The position numbers were made by a program, and so were the translations under genes. 9,338 nt of DNA from CAZDXV01 sp964648705 (GTDB lineage Bacteria > Patescibacteriota > Minisyncoccia > Minisyncoccales > GWA2-38-27). The stretch is taken from positions 1 through 9,338 of the forward strand of contig CAZYOI010000024.1 of assembly GCA_964648705.1 (NCBI GenBank), given 5' to 3'. Position 1 is the first letter of the stretch; each line of letters begins with the position of its first letter. Positions 1 through 6,197 of this stretch are shown piece by piece. The notes below the pieces were generated by a model. The model was not told the origin of the DNA, did no database searches, and saw only the letters and a program-made list of their open reading frames with translations.

Positions 1-235
1 CGCAGTGCCTGTCTCGGCTTCCCACAGTAAAAGCGTTAAGAATATGGCCCGGCTCAAGCATCTCTTTTCCGTAGATAATGTGCTCTCCTTCGGGTCCTGC
101 ATCAGTAGCTAAACTGTAGGGCTCTATCTCTCTCCAGCCCTCAGGAGTATTTTCTGTTTTCGGGTAATAAATCATTAATGTTTCTCTATCTTGAGCTGAT
201 TCTGCTATTGTTTTTACTATTTCTCTAAAGTCCAT
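1..235 (-). CDS. WYL-like domain protein, N-terminal part (runs off the window)
   Basis: The first 78 codons read without a stop from ATG at 235 to the window edge, so the gene is incomplete at its C-terminus. The translation begins MDFREIVKTIAESAQDR. It then shows a hydrophobic strand (TLMIYYPK), WREIEPYSL, a turn rich in Gly and acidic residues, IIYGKEM and ILNAFTVGSR. This order (helix, then strands with an I-x-P-Y-x-L core and a final strand ending near Arg) resembles the SH3-like WYL domain, which binds ligands or single-stranded DNA in many bacterial regulators. No DNA-binding HTH is visible in the part present. There is no SD; an extended -10 (TGCTAGAAT) ends 6 nt before the ATG, so the start is probably leaderless. 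The WYL assignment rests on pattern resemblance only; that the frame is a real gene is more certain than its family. Confidence 0.6.
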   Translation of the reverse strand, partial: MDFREIVKTIAESAQDRETLMIYYPKTENTPEGWREIEPYSLATDAGPEGEHIIYGKEMLEPGHILNAFTVGSRDRHC

Positions 236-241
236 ATTCTT

Positions 242-250
242 ATTCTAGCA
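242..250 (-). promoter_or_regulatory. Extended -10 element for the WYL-like gene
   Basis: On the minus strand TGC-TAGAAT is followed by exactly 6 nt (AAGAAT) and the ATG. Transcription starting 6-7 nt after the -10 would begin at the start codon itself. The -35 position falls in the A/T tract of the upstream terminator and has no consensus, which is usual for extended -10 promoters. Confidence 0.5.
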
Positions 251-264
251 AAATTCAGCCAAAT

Positions 265-290
265 AAAAAACCGCTTAAAGGCGGTTTTTT
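265..290 (-). terminator. Rho-independent terminator after the acidic peptide gene
   Basis: Ten perfectly complementary base pairs: A6-CCGC (265-274) against GCGG-T6 (281-290), with a 6-nt loop. The flanking T6/A6 tracts make it work in either direction. It starts 2 nt after the stop codon of the acidic peptide and separates that gene from the WYL-like gene's promoter. Confidence 0.85.
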
Positions 291-292
291 AA

Positions 293-415
293 TTACTCTT
301 CTAGATCTAAATCCTCGTTATAATCCTCATACTCTTCATCTTCGTCGTCGTCTAGGAACATATCCTGAGCTTCTTCAAATTCGTCTTCTTGCATTAGATA
401 TTTTGATTCCTTCAT
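293..415 (-). CDS. 40-residue highly acidic peptide of unknown function
   Basis: ATG at 415 to TAA at 293-295 gives 40 residues, starting MKESKYLMQEDEFEEAQ. The C-terminal half is almost entirely Asp/Glu with a few Tyr, Leu and Asn, ending EDLDLEE. It has no Cys, no membrane span and no recognisable fold, and is probably disordered. The case for a real gene is its surroundings: a near-consensus promoter, a structured leader ending at the ATG, and a perfect terminator 2 nt past the stop, so the whole transcript is dedicated to this frame. No SD lies in front of the ATG. The function is unknown. Acidic tails of this kind can bind basic proteins such as ribosomal proteins or mimic nucleic acid, but nothing here shows which. 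Alternatively the RNA is the functional product and the peptide is secondary. Confidence 0.65.
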   Translation of the reverse strand: MKESKYLMQEDEFEEAQDMFLDDDEDEEYEDYNEDLDLEE

Positions 416-485
416 CGTTTCCGTAGAGGGATAAACCCCCTTATTTTCCAACAGCTACGGGAGACCACCCCGTTTCTAACTGTTA
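416..485 (-). promoter_or_regulatory. Structured 5' leader with two competing folds
   Basis: The roughly 70 nt between the predicted transcription start and the acidic peptide ATG can fold in two ways. State 1: AACAG/CTGTT encloses a hairpin ACGGG(G)/(T)CCCGT. State 2: CCGTAG (460-455) pairs with CTACGG (426-421), enclosing a small AGGGG/TCCCT hairpin and ending 5 nt before the ATG. The two states share the CCGT segment and exclude each other. State 2 would cover the ribosome landing site. This looks like a cis-regulatory RNA; I do not recognise its class. Confidence 0.45.
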
Positions 486-491
486 AAAATC

Positions 492-519
492 ATTGTATAG
501 AAGTAAAAGGAGTTGTCAA
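492..519 (-). promoter_or_regulatory. Near-consensus sigma-70-type promoter for the acidic peptide unit
   Basis: TTGACA (519-514) and TACAAT (497-492) are separated by 16 nt. The predicted start is near 485. It is the best full -35/-10 pair in the window and lies just after the oxidoreductase stop codon, so the acidic peptide is a separate transcription unit. Confidence 0.75.
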
Positions 520-535
520 GAGAAGATATTAACAA

Positions 536-1471
536 CTATCTTAAGAAGTCAGACTCCATTTTGTTTTCAGAAGGCAGAAGCCAGGGCAGCTTGAATCCCA
601 GGAAATAAACGAGGGCCGTTGCTGTTTTTGAAAAGATAAGTTTTGGAAGAAAAAACCTTCTTGCCTTCCTTTTGTATTTTAAAAAGTCAGGAAAGCTTTT
701 AAGAAGGATTTCGGCGGCGGTAAGCCCCCAGACCACTCCCCCGCCGGACCAGGGCTTGGTCATTCCGGCGGCGTCTCCGCAGAGCGTAATTTTATCGCTG
801 GAAGGGATAATGAGGCCCTGAGGAACCAGCCGGGCTTCTCTTTCTTTTAAATGAATATTGTTTTTCTTTAAAAAACCTTCCAGTTCTTCGACGGCTCTTT
901 TGGGATTAGAGAGTATTCCGTACTCTATTTTTTCTCCTCTCGGTATTTTCCAGATAAATCCTTCCTTCAGGGGCCAGACATCAACATAGTCTTTTTTTGA
1001 TTTTTCCTCTTTAAAACCCAGAATCCCCAGCCTAAAATCAGGATTCGGGAGGCCGAGCTGTTCTCTGACGGAAGAATTAGCTCCGTCGCACCCTATTATC
1101 CTGTCAAATCCTTTGGGAAGAGAATCTATGGTTTTGTTGAATATTATCTCAGCTCCAGCTTTTTGGGCCAGCTTAAATGCTGTTTTGTCCAATTCGGAGT
1201 GGTTCATTGCCAGAAACTCTTTAGAAAATTCAACTCTTGTCTTCTTTTTAGGAAAATAGATGTTTACAGAATTAATCCTGTTCTCTGTAAGTTTTCTGCT
1301 TTGGGGAATGAAGCCAAGAATTCTTTTGGAAAAAAGGCCTGAACAGGCTTTTTTAATCCCGGCTTCCTTTTCCTTTTCAAAAAGAGTAACCTGATATCCT
1401 TTCTCAGAGAGTTTCCAGGCCAAATAGAATCCGCATATACCCCCTCCGATAATAGCTGTTTTATTCTTCAT
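536..1471 (-). CDS. Geranylgeranyl-reductase-family FAD-dependent oxidoreductase
   Basis: 311 residues from the ATG at 1471. A longer reading from TTG at 1519 adds 16 Lys-rich residues before the FAD fold and overlaps the upstream gene more deeply, so I prefer 1471. The Rossmann motif AIIGGGICGFYLAWKL is at residues 6-21, with the acidic end of strand 2 (LFEKE) at 30-34. A second FAD motif GCDGANSSVR is at 127-136 and the GD box LCGDAAG at 230-236, followed by TKPWSGGGVVWGLTAAE. CSGLFSKR at 43-50 matches the place of the Cys-rich substrate motif in geranylgeranyl reductases. Family members reduce double bonds of prenyl chains or oxidise related lipids and aromatics; the substrate here cannot be read. 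At about 310 residues it is short for the family. The gene has no SD and its start overlaps the membrane-peptide gene by 11 nt, implying coupled translation and possibly membrane-associated action. Confidence 0.85.
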   Translation of the reverse strand: MKNKTAIIGGGICGFYLAWKLSEKGYQVTLFEKEKEAGIKKACSGLFSKRILGFIPQSRKLTENRINSVNIYFPKKKTRVEFSKEFLAMNHSELDKTAFKLAQKAGAEIIFNKTIDSLPKGFDRIIGCDGANSSVREQLGLPNPDFRLGILGFKEEKSKKDYVDVWPLKEGFIWKIPRGEKIEYGILSNPKRAVEELEGFLKKNNIHLKEREARLVPQGLIIPSSDKITLCGDAAGMTKPWSGGGVVWGLTAAEILLKSFPDFLKYKRKARRFFLPKLIFSKTATALVYFLGFKLPWLLPSENKMESDFLR

Positions 1472-1622
1472 TTTGGATATTTTCAATTTTAAAATCTTCT
1501 TTCTGGTTTTCTGAAACAATATAACCCAGACCGAAGGAAATCAAAGATATTAAAAAGACAGCTATAAAGATGACTATTTCCTCTTGATGGTCTTTGACAA
1601 AAAGAATGATTTTTGATAGCAT
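1461..1622 (-). CDS. 53-residue single-span membrane protein
   Basis: ATG at 1622 to TAA at 1461-1463. The protein starts MLSKIILFVKDHQEE, then has a hydrophobic span of about 20 residues (IVIFIAVFLISLISFGLGYI, 16-35), and ends in a charged tail (VSENQKEDFKIENIQNEE). Basic residues before the span favour a cytoplasmic N-terminus. The stop region overlaps the next gene's start by 11 nt, so translation is probably coupled. The layout (short helix with Lys/Asp/His, membrane span ending GLGY, Lys-rich linker) resembles the N-terminal anchors of larger CPR surface or competence-type proteins, here without the following domain. It may be a truncated relative or a small partner that holds the flavoprotein at the membrane. 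Both are inferences. Its promoter is unclear: a TTGACA at 1667-1662 on this strand has no well-spaced -10. Confidence 0.7.
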   Translation of the reverse strand: MLSKIILFVKDHQEEIVIFIAVFLISLISFGLGYIVSENQKEDFKIENIQNEE

Positions 1623-1638
1623 TTTAATATAAGATATG

Positions 1639-1652
1639 TATAATTATAAAAT
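1639..1652 (+). promoter_or_regulatory. Candidate -10 region for rpmA
   Basis: Two overlapping hexamers fit: TATAAT (1639-1644), giving a leader of about 10 nt, and TAAAAT (1647-1652), 8 nt before the ATG, giving almost no leader. No SD lies in front of rpmA. A TTGATA at 1613-1618 is 20 nt upstream of the first hexamer, longer than the usual spacing. Confidence 0.45.
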
Positions 1653-1660
1653 TTTGAAAT

Positions 1661-1939
1661 ATGTCAAAGGTAAAAGCTACAGGAACAACTAAATTAGGAA
1701 GAGATTCCAAGCCCAAATATCTGGGGGTTAAGCTTTATGCCGGCCAAAAAGCAGAACCCGGCATGATAATTGTCCGCCAAAGAGGGACAAAATTTATTCC
1801 CGGAAAGAATGTTAAAAAAGGATCTGACGACAGTCTTTACGCCCTTAAGACGGGAGTGGTCAGCTTTAAAAGCTCTAAAAAGAAAAGCTTTAACGGATCC
1901 GCCAAAAAGATAAATATAGTCAGTATTATTCAGAAATAG
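1661..1939 (+). CDS. rpmA: 50S ribosomal protein L27
   Basis: 92 residues, normal bacterial length. The family signature is clear: TKLGRDSKPKYLGVK at 10-24, AGQKAEPGMIIVRQRGTKF at 27-45, PGKNVKKGSDDSLYAL at 47-62 and the final strand GVVSF at 65-69, followed by a Lys/Ser-rich tail. L27 sits near the peptidyl transferase centre, where its N-terminal arm approaches the tRNA CCA ends. The arm begins directly as MSKVKATGTTK, so there is no Firmicutes-type cleavable leader. The usual partner rplU (L21) is not next to it; the gene stands alone between a divergent promoter region and a terminator. There is no SD, and the mRNA may be leaderless or nearly so. Confidence 0.97.
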   Translation: MSKVKATGTTKLGRDSKPKYLGVKLYAGQKAEPGMIIVRQRGTKFIPGKNVKKGSDDSLYALKTGVVSFKSSKKKSFNGSAKKINIVSIIQK

Positions 1940-1941
1940 TT

Positions 1942-1970
1942 AAAAAGCAGCTTTTTTAAGGCTGTTTTTT
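1942..1970. terminator. Bidirectional terminator between rpmA and pyrG
   Basis: A5-G-CAGC (1942-1951) pairs with GCTG-T6 (1961-1970) over 10 bp with one G-U, around a 9-nt loop, with T or A tracts on both sides. It begins 3 nt after the rpmA stop. On the other strand it encodes the last pyrG codons and places the pyrG stop codon in the loop, so one hairpin ends both converging transcripts. Confidence 0.8.
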
Positions 1971-3581
1971 GATTGCAGCTTTTAGAAACTCTTTAAAGAG
2001 AGGATGGGGATTCAAGGGCCTTGACTTAAACTCCGGGTGAAACTGGGTTCCTACAAAGAAGGGATGATTCTTGAGCTCTATAATTTCAACCAAATCTCTT
2101 TTAGGATTCAGGCCCGCCATAACCATCCCTTTCTCTTTTAAGGCCTCTCTGTAAGCGTTGTTTAATTCATAGCGGTGGCGGTGCCTTTCAGAAATCTTTC
2201 TTTTGTTATAAGCTCTTGATGAAGCTGTCTCCGGCTTAAGCTGGCATTTGTAAGCTCCCAGCCTCATAGTCCCCCCGTACCTCTTCTCCTTTATGAGCTT
2301 TTTCTGCTCTGCCATAACGTCAATTACAGGCTCCCGGCAGTTTTTTTTGATTTCTGTAGAACAGGCCTTTTCAATGCCGCAGACATTGCGGGCAAACTCA
2401 ACTACAGCCAGCTGCATTCCCAGACAAAGGCCGAAGTAAGGGATTTTGTTCTCTCTGCAGTATTTTACAGCCCTTATCTTCCCCTCAACTCCCCTGTTGC
2501 CGAATCCTCCGGGAACTATTATCCCGTCATATTCTTTTATCTCTTTTAAGGCAGAGGGGTTTCTTTCGTATTTTTCGGCAGAAAGCCAGGTTATCTCGGC
2601 CTCTTTCTTTAAAGAATAGGCAGCATGCTTTATAGCCTCAATAACAGAAATGTAAGAATCCATTAAAGTGAATCTGCCTGTTTCAAAGTACTTGCCGACA
2701 ATGCCTATCTTTACTTTTCCTTTGCTCTTTTCTATGCTTCTGACCATTTTTTTCCATTCTCCCATATCCCCTTTTCTCGGCTTTAACCCCATTTTCTCTA
2801 ATATCTTGTTTCCCAGATTTTCTTTTTCAAAGTTAACGGGAACCTGATAGATTGAATCAACATCGGGGGCTGAAATAACATCGTCCAAAGAAACATTGCA
2901 GAAAACAGAGATTTTCTTTTTCCTGATTTTATCCAGGGAAACGGCAGCTCTGGCCAGAATTAATTCGGGCTGTATTCCCGCAGAATTAAGAGTCCTCACG
3001 GCATACTGGGTAGGCTTGGTCTTCATCTCCCCTATCTTTTTCGGTATGGGAAGATAACTTACCAAGATAAAAAGAACCTCCCTGGGATTTTTCAGCTTCA
3101 TCATTCTGGCAGCCTCTAAAAAAAGCATATTCTGATACTCTCCAACTGTTCCCCCTATTTCAATTAAAACAAAATCAGCCTTGGTTTTTTTAGCTGATTT
3201 CTTTATTCTTGAGATTACTTCGTTCGGGATATCGGGCACCACCTCTACGCATTTTCCGTCATATTCCAGATTTCTCTCCCTCTCGATTACCGCCTGATAA
3301 ACCCTTCCTGTAGTGATATAGTTTTCTGTGTAGATGTCCTCTTCCAGAAACCTTTCGTAGTTACCTACGTCCTGGTCGCATTCTGCTCCGTCATCGGTGA
3401 CAAAAACCTCTCCGTGCTCTATGGGATTCATTGTTCCGGCGTCAACATTTACATAAGGATCTATTTTGATTGCCGTAACTTTAAATCCTTTGCTCTTTAA
3501 TACCCTCCCTATGGAGGCTACTCCTATGCCTTTGCCTATGCCGGACATTACGCCGCCTGCTACAAATATATATCGGGACAT
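1956..3581 (-). CDS. pyrG: CTP synthase (glutamine-hydrolysing)
   Basis: 541 residues, full family length. It makes CTP from UTP, ATP and glutamine, the last step of de novo pyrimidine nucleotide synthesis. The N-terminal synthetase domain (about 1-265) has the P-loop SGIGKG at 14-19, KIDPYVNVDAGTMNP at 39-53, HGEVFVTDDGAECDQD at 56-71 and EIGGTVGEYQ at 141-150. The class I glutaminase domain (about 290-535) has PGGFGNRG at 357-364, the nucleophile Cys386 in GLCLGMQ, and HPEF at 515-518 with the His and Glu of the triad. All key residues are present. The ATG shares one base with the rplI stop (TAATG) and is preceded by GGAGG at a 7-nt gap inside rplI, so it is translated after L9 in the same mRNA. 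The last codons lie in the shared terminator. Confidence 0.98.
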   Translation of the reverse strand: MSRYIFVAGGVMSGIGKGIGVASIGRVLKSKGFKVTAIKIDPYVNVDAGTMNPIEHGEVFVTDDGAECDQDVGNYERFLEEDIYTENYITTGRVYQAVIERERNLEYDGKCVEVVPDIPNEVISRIKKSAKKTKADFVLIEIGGTVGEYQNMLFLEAARMMKLKNPREVLFILVSYLPIPKKIGEMKTKPTQYAVRTLNSAGIQPELILARAAVSLDKIRKKKISVFCNVSLDDVISAPDVDSIYQVPVNFEKENLGNKILEKMGLKPRKGDMGEWKKMVRSIEKSKGKVKIGIVGKYFETGRFTLMDSYISVIEAIKHAAYSLKKEAEITWLSAEKYERNPSALKEIKEYDGIIVPGGFGNRGVEGKIRAVKYCRENKIPYFGLCLGMQLAVVEFARNVCGIEKACSTEIKKNCREPVIDVMAEQKKLIKEKRYGGTMRLGAYKCQLKPETASSRAYNKRKISERHRHRYELNNAYREALKEKGMVMAGLNPKRDLVEIIELKNHPFFVGTQFHPEFKSRPLNPHPLFKEFLKAAIKKQP

Positions 3582-4027
3582 TATTTTTCCTCCACTATAT
3601 TTACAGTTATCTCGCTTTCTAAATTGTGATTAAGCTTTATCTTAACCTGAAACTCCCCTAGTTCTTCAAGGGGGGCCTCAAGGTCAACTTGATTTTTAGA
3701 TATATCAAAGCCCAGCTCTCTTAATTTCTCTGCTACTTTCTGATCTGTTACTTTCTCGAAAAACTGGCCCTTTTCCCCTACTTTTACGGGAAGCGCCACT
3801 TCAGTGCTTTCCAGCCGGGAAGCCAGTTTTTGGGCTTCTTCCAATTCCCTTCTGTCTTTTTCCTTTTCCTCTTCCTTAATTTCTTCAAGCCGTTTTAAGG
3901 CCTCTTTTGTCGCCGGCTTGGCCAGCTCCCGGGGAATTAAAAAGTTCCTGGCGTAGCCGTCTTTGACCTCCTTGACTTCATGCTTTTTCCCTATATTTTC
4001 TATGTCTTTTAGAAGAATGACTTTCAT
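3581..4027 (-). CDS. rplI: 50S ribosomal protein L9
   Basis: 148 residues, standard length. The N-terminal rRNA-binding domain (1-50) carries the signature: MKVILLKDIENIGKKHEVKE followed by VKDGYARNFLIPRELAKPAT. A long charged central helix (about 41-75, Glu/Lys-rich) connects to the C-terminal domain (about 76-148). L9 binds at the base of the L1 stalk and limits frameshifting. No SD is visible; a TAAAAT hexamer lies exactly 6 nt before the ATG, in the 18-nt gap after ctp, so this gene may have its own leaderless transcript as well as read-through from ctp. Its last codons carry the SD for pyrG. L9 is missing from some CPR groups, so its presence is informative for classification. Confidence 0.97.
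   Translation of the reverse strand: MKVILLKDIENIGKKHEVKEVKDGYARNFLIPRELAKPATKEALKRLEEIKEEEKEKDRRELEEAQKLASRLESTEVALPVKVGEKGQFFEKVTDQKVAEKLRELGFDISKNQVDLEAPLEELGEFQVKIKLNHNLESEITVNIVEEK
3589..3593 (-). promoter_or_regulatory. Shine-Dalgarno site of pyrG, inside rplI
   Basis: GGAGG lies 7 nt before the pyrG ATG, within the last codons of rplI. It is one of only two strong SD sites in front of genes in this window. Confidence 0.75.
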
Positions 4028-4033
4028 AACTGT

Positions 4034-4039
4034 ATTTTA
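4034..4039 (-). promoter_or_regulatory. Candidate -10 for a leaderless rplI transcript
   Basis: TAAAAT on the minus strand, followed by 6 nt (ACAGTT) and the rplI ATG. The spacing equals that at three other gene starts in the window. No TGn extension or clear -35 is present. Confidence 0.4.
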
Positions 4040-4045
4040 AACTAA

Positions 4046-5212
4046 TTATTTAAGCAATTCAATAGCTTTTTCCAGCTGAGGATCCTTGTCCTGGTTGTAA
4101 TCCTCTTCTGTCATTTCAATCTTAATATCGGGTTCCAGCCCTTTTTCTGTTATCTGCTTCCCTTTGGGCGTCAGCCACTTGGCCACGGTAACTTTTAAGC
4201 TGGCGTCTTCTCTCAGGGTGACAAGCTCCTGAACAGACCCTTTTCCAAAAGAGGTCTCCCCTATCAGTTTTACTCCCCGGTTGTCTCTAATAGCCGCAGC
4301 CAGAATCTCTGAGGCGGAAGCTGAACCCTGGTTGATTAAAATTACCAGAGGATAGCTCAAGAGCTTGGAATTTCCCTCTGCCTTATATGCTATCTTCCCT
4401 TCTCCGTCTCCAAAGTCCTCTATGACAACTGTATTGCCCTTTTCCAAAAACCAGCCTGCTATTTCCTGGGATATTTCAAGATAGCCTCCGGGGTTGCTTC
4501 TTAAGTCAATGATTATTTTTTCAGCTGAGCTGTTTAAAATCTCCAGAGCTGCTTTAGAGAATTCAGAGTCTGCCTTTTCTGAAAAATGGTACATATTGAT
4601 ATAGGCTATATTTTCCTCCTTCATTTCCCACCTTAAAGAAGGCACTTCTATGACGTCTCTTTCAATCTCAAACTCTCGGGAGCTGTCCCAGTCCTTGCGG
4701 AGTATAGAAAGGGTGACTCTTGTCCCTTTAGGCCCCCTTATAAGGGTAACCGCTTCCTCCAGGCTCATATCCAAGGTGCTGACGTCTTCCACTTTAATTA
4801 TGATATCCCCCGGTCTCAGGCCCGCTTTCTGGGCCGGAGTTCCTTCCAAAGGAGCTATAACCTGAAGCCTTCCTTTCCTTACACCTACCTCCATTCCTAC
4901 TCCTTCAAACCTTCCCCTTACATCCTCTAAAAACTTCTCTGTCTTTTCGGGAGTAAAGAAAATAGTATAGGGGTCCTCTAAAGACTTTACCATACCAGAG
5001 ACCGCGCCGTAAATCATCTCCTGAGCGTTCAAAGCCGAAGGGTCAACATACTTTTCTTCCAGCTTGTTCCAGGTCTCCCAGAGCAGAGAGAGGTCCACAT
5101 TTTGAGGCGGGCAGACAGGGCAGGTTACAGAAAGCTTTCCTATCCAAAAACCGCCGGCAAACACTGCTAGAATAAATAGCGATAAAATTATTTTCTTTTT
5201 CAGAGATTCCAT
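4046..5212 (-). CDS. ctp: S41-family C-terminal processing peptidase (PDZ protease)
   Basis: 388 residues. The N-terminus has Lys-rich residues 5-7 and a hydrophobic stretch (about 8-25), a signal anchor or uncleaved signal peptide, followed by a CPVCP pair of cysteines at 31-35. A helical region (about 40-100) leads to a PDZ domain (about 100-185; GVGMEVGVRKGRL, PAQKAGLRPGDIIIKV). The S41 catalytic core has IIIDLRSNPGGYL at 233-245, NQGSASASEILAAAIRDN at 294-311 and GETSFGKGSVQ at 318-328. Ser299 and Lys324 form the Ser/Lys dyad; their 25-residue separation matches known family members. It acts outside the membrane, trimming C-terminal tails of exported proteins. It heads a minus-strand cluster with rplI and pyrG. 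There is no convincing SD; a -10 TATAAA ends 7 nt before the ATG. Confidence 0.93.
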   Translation of the reverse strand: MESLKKKIILSLFILAVFAGGFWIGKLSVTCPVCPPQNVDLSLLWETWNKLEEKYVDPSALNAQEMIYGAVSGMVKSLEDPYTIFFTPEKTEKFLEDVRGRFEGVGMEVGVRKGRLQVIAPLEGTPAQKAGLRPGDIIIKVEDVSTLDMSLEEAVTLIRGPKGTRVTLSILRKDWDSSREFEIERDVIEVPSLRWEMKEENIAYINMYHFSEKADSEFSKAALEILNSSAEKIIIDLRSNPGGYLEISQEIAGWFLEKGNTVVIEDFGDGEGKIAYKAEGNSKLLSYPLVILINQGSASASEILAAAIRDNRGVKLIGETSFGKGSVQELVTLREDASLKVTVAKWLTPKGKQITEKGLEPDIKIEMTEEDYNQDKDPQLEKAIELLK

Positions 5213-5219
5213 TTATCTC

Positions 5220-5248
5220 TTTATATCAAAAAGAGAAACTAAAAGCAA
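5220..5248 (-). promoter_or_regulatory. Candidate promoter of the ctp-rplI-pyrG cluster
   Basis: TTGCTT (5248-5243), a 17-nt spacer and TATAAA (5225-5220), 7 nt before the ctp ATG. Transcription would begin at or next to the start codon. Confidence 0.5.
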
Positions 5249-5273
5249 ACACCTTTTTAATAATCCTTTTATC

Positions 5274-5282
5274 TGTTAAAAT
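5274..5282 (+). promoter_or_regulatory. Extended -10 promoter of the ROK kinase-hydrolase operon
   Basis: TGT-TAAAAT, with TGn directly before a 5/6 match to TATAAT. It abuts the first ATG (5283) and lies exactly 6 nt before the second ATG (5289), so the second is the likely leaderless start. Confidence 0.55.
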
Positions 5283-5288
5283 ATGATA

Positions 5289-6197
5289 ATGGAAAAGAAA
5301 GTCGCCGCAGTAGATCTTGGAGCATCTAAGACAAGAACGGCTCTGATTGACCAAAAGGGCAGAATTTTGGATAAAAAAGAAACGGCTACTCCTAAAAGCT
5401 CCGCAAGAGCTATAACCGGCAATATCATATCCCAGGTAAAAAAACTCAAGGGTTTCTCTGCTATAGGGATAAGCGCCACAGGACCTATTGACTTTAAAAA
5501 GGGGGCCTTAAAAAATCCTTCCAACATCGATTCCAAGGAGGTTCCTCTTAAAAGACCCCTTGAAAAGGAGTTTAATCTTCCCGTCTTTCTCTACAACGAC
5601 GCCGCATCCGCTGTCTGGGGAGAAAAGCATTTCGGCCTCAAAAAGAATTACCGGAATATAGTGTTTGTCACCATCTCTTCCGGTATTGGAGCCGGAGCTA
5701 TAGTGGATAATCATCTTCTGATAGGAAAAGACGGAAACGCAGCCGAAGTAGGACATTTTATCGTAGACTCTGAATACAACCTTCCTTGCTCTTGCAAAAG
5801 AGGAAAGGGCCACTGGGAGGGATACTCTTCCGGCAGAAATCTTCCAAGGTTCTTTAAGCACTGGCTTTCTTTCCATAATCTTAAAAAAAAGTATAAGATT
5901 GAAAAGCCAGAAGATATTTTCAAGCTTTCAAAAGACAAGACAGTCGCTGAATTCCTAAAAGAGGTAAACAGAATAAACGCAAGAGGGATTTCCAATATTA
6001 TCACGGCCTACTCTCCTGAAATAGTCGTTCTGGGAGGGAGCGTCTTTTTAAAAAACGAAAAGCTTCTTCTTTCCGGCATTGAAAAGAACGCAGAAAAGTT
6101 TTTACCTTTGCCTGAGATAAAAGCTACAGCTTTGAAAGAGGATGTCTCTCTTTTGGGGGCTGCAGCTGTTGTTTTCTGGCCGCCTAATGAGAAGTAG
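5289..6197 (+). CDS. ROK-family sugar kinase (glucokinase-like)
   Basis: 302 residues from ATG 5289; ATG 5283 would add only Met-Ile and lies directly against the -10. Numbering from 5283: the ATP-binding phosphate loop AAVDLGASKTRTALID is at 8-23, the catalytic Asp106 in LYNDAASAVWGEKHFG, and ISSGIGAGAIVDN at 131-143. The sugar-binding EVGH is at 155-158, then CSCKRGKGHWEGYSSG at 169-184, and the second ATP motif VVLGGSVF at 248-255. ROK kinases phosphorylate glucose or related hexoses at O6. The metal-binding motif has His (GHWE) in place of the third Cys of the common bacterial form, a variant I associate with archaeal and thermophile ROK glucokinases. It overlaps the debranching-type hydrolase by 11 nt, suggesting glucose released from a polymer is its substrate. 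The exact sugar is inferred. Confidence 0.9.
   Translation: MEKKVAAVDLGASKTRTALIDQKGRILDKKETATPKSSARAITGNIISQVKKLKGFSAIGISATGPIDFKKGALKNPSNIDSKEVPLKRPLEKEFNLPVFLYNDAASAVWGEKHFGLKKNYRNIVFVTISSGIGAGAIVDNHLLIGKDGNAAEVGHFIVDSEYNLPCSCKRGKGHWEGYSSGRNLPRFFKHWLSFHNLKKKYKIEKPEDIFKLSKDKTVAEFLKEVNRINARGISNIITAYSPEIVVLGGSVFLKNEKLLLSGIEKNAEKFLPLPEIKATALKEDVSLLGAAAVVFWPPNEK

Noticed and set aside
1472..1519. Longer flavoprotein start from TTG at 1519
   Set aside because: It adds 16 Lys-rich residues before the FAD fold and overlaps the membrane-peptide gene by about 60 nt; the ATG at 1471 fits the family and gives an 11-nt overlap like that of the kinase-hydrolase pair.
4650..4865. Open frame on the plus strand opposite the ctp PDZ region
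   Set aside because: Fully antisense to a well-supported gene, no recognisable motif, low-complexity Ser/Leu/Ile composition; a shadow frame.
5276..6004. Three open frames on the minus strand opposite the ROK kinase (5276-5536, 5508-5876, 5711-6004)
   Set aside because: All are antisense to a kinase with intact motifs, overlap each other, and lack motifs and start signals.
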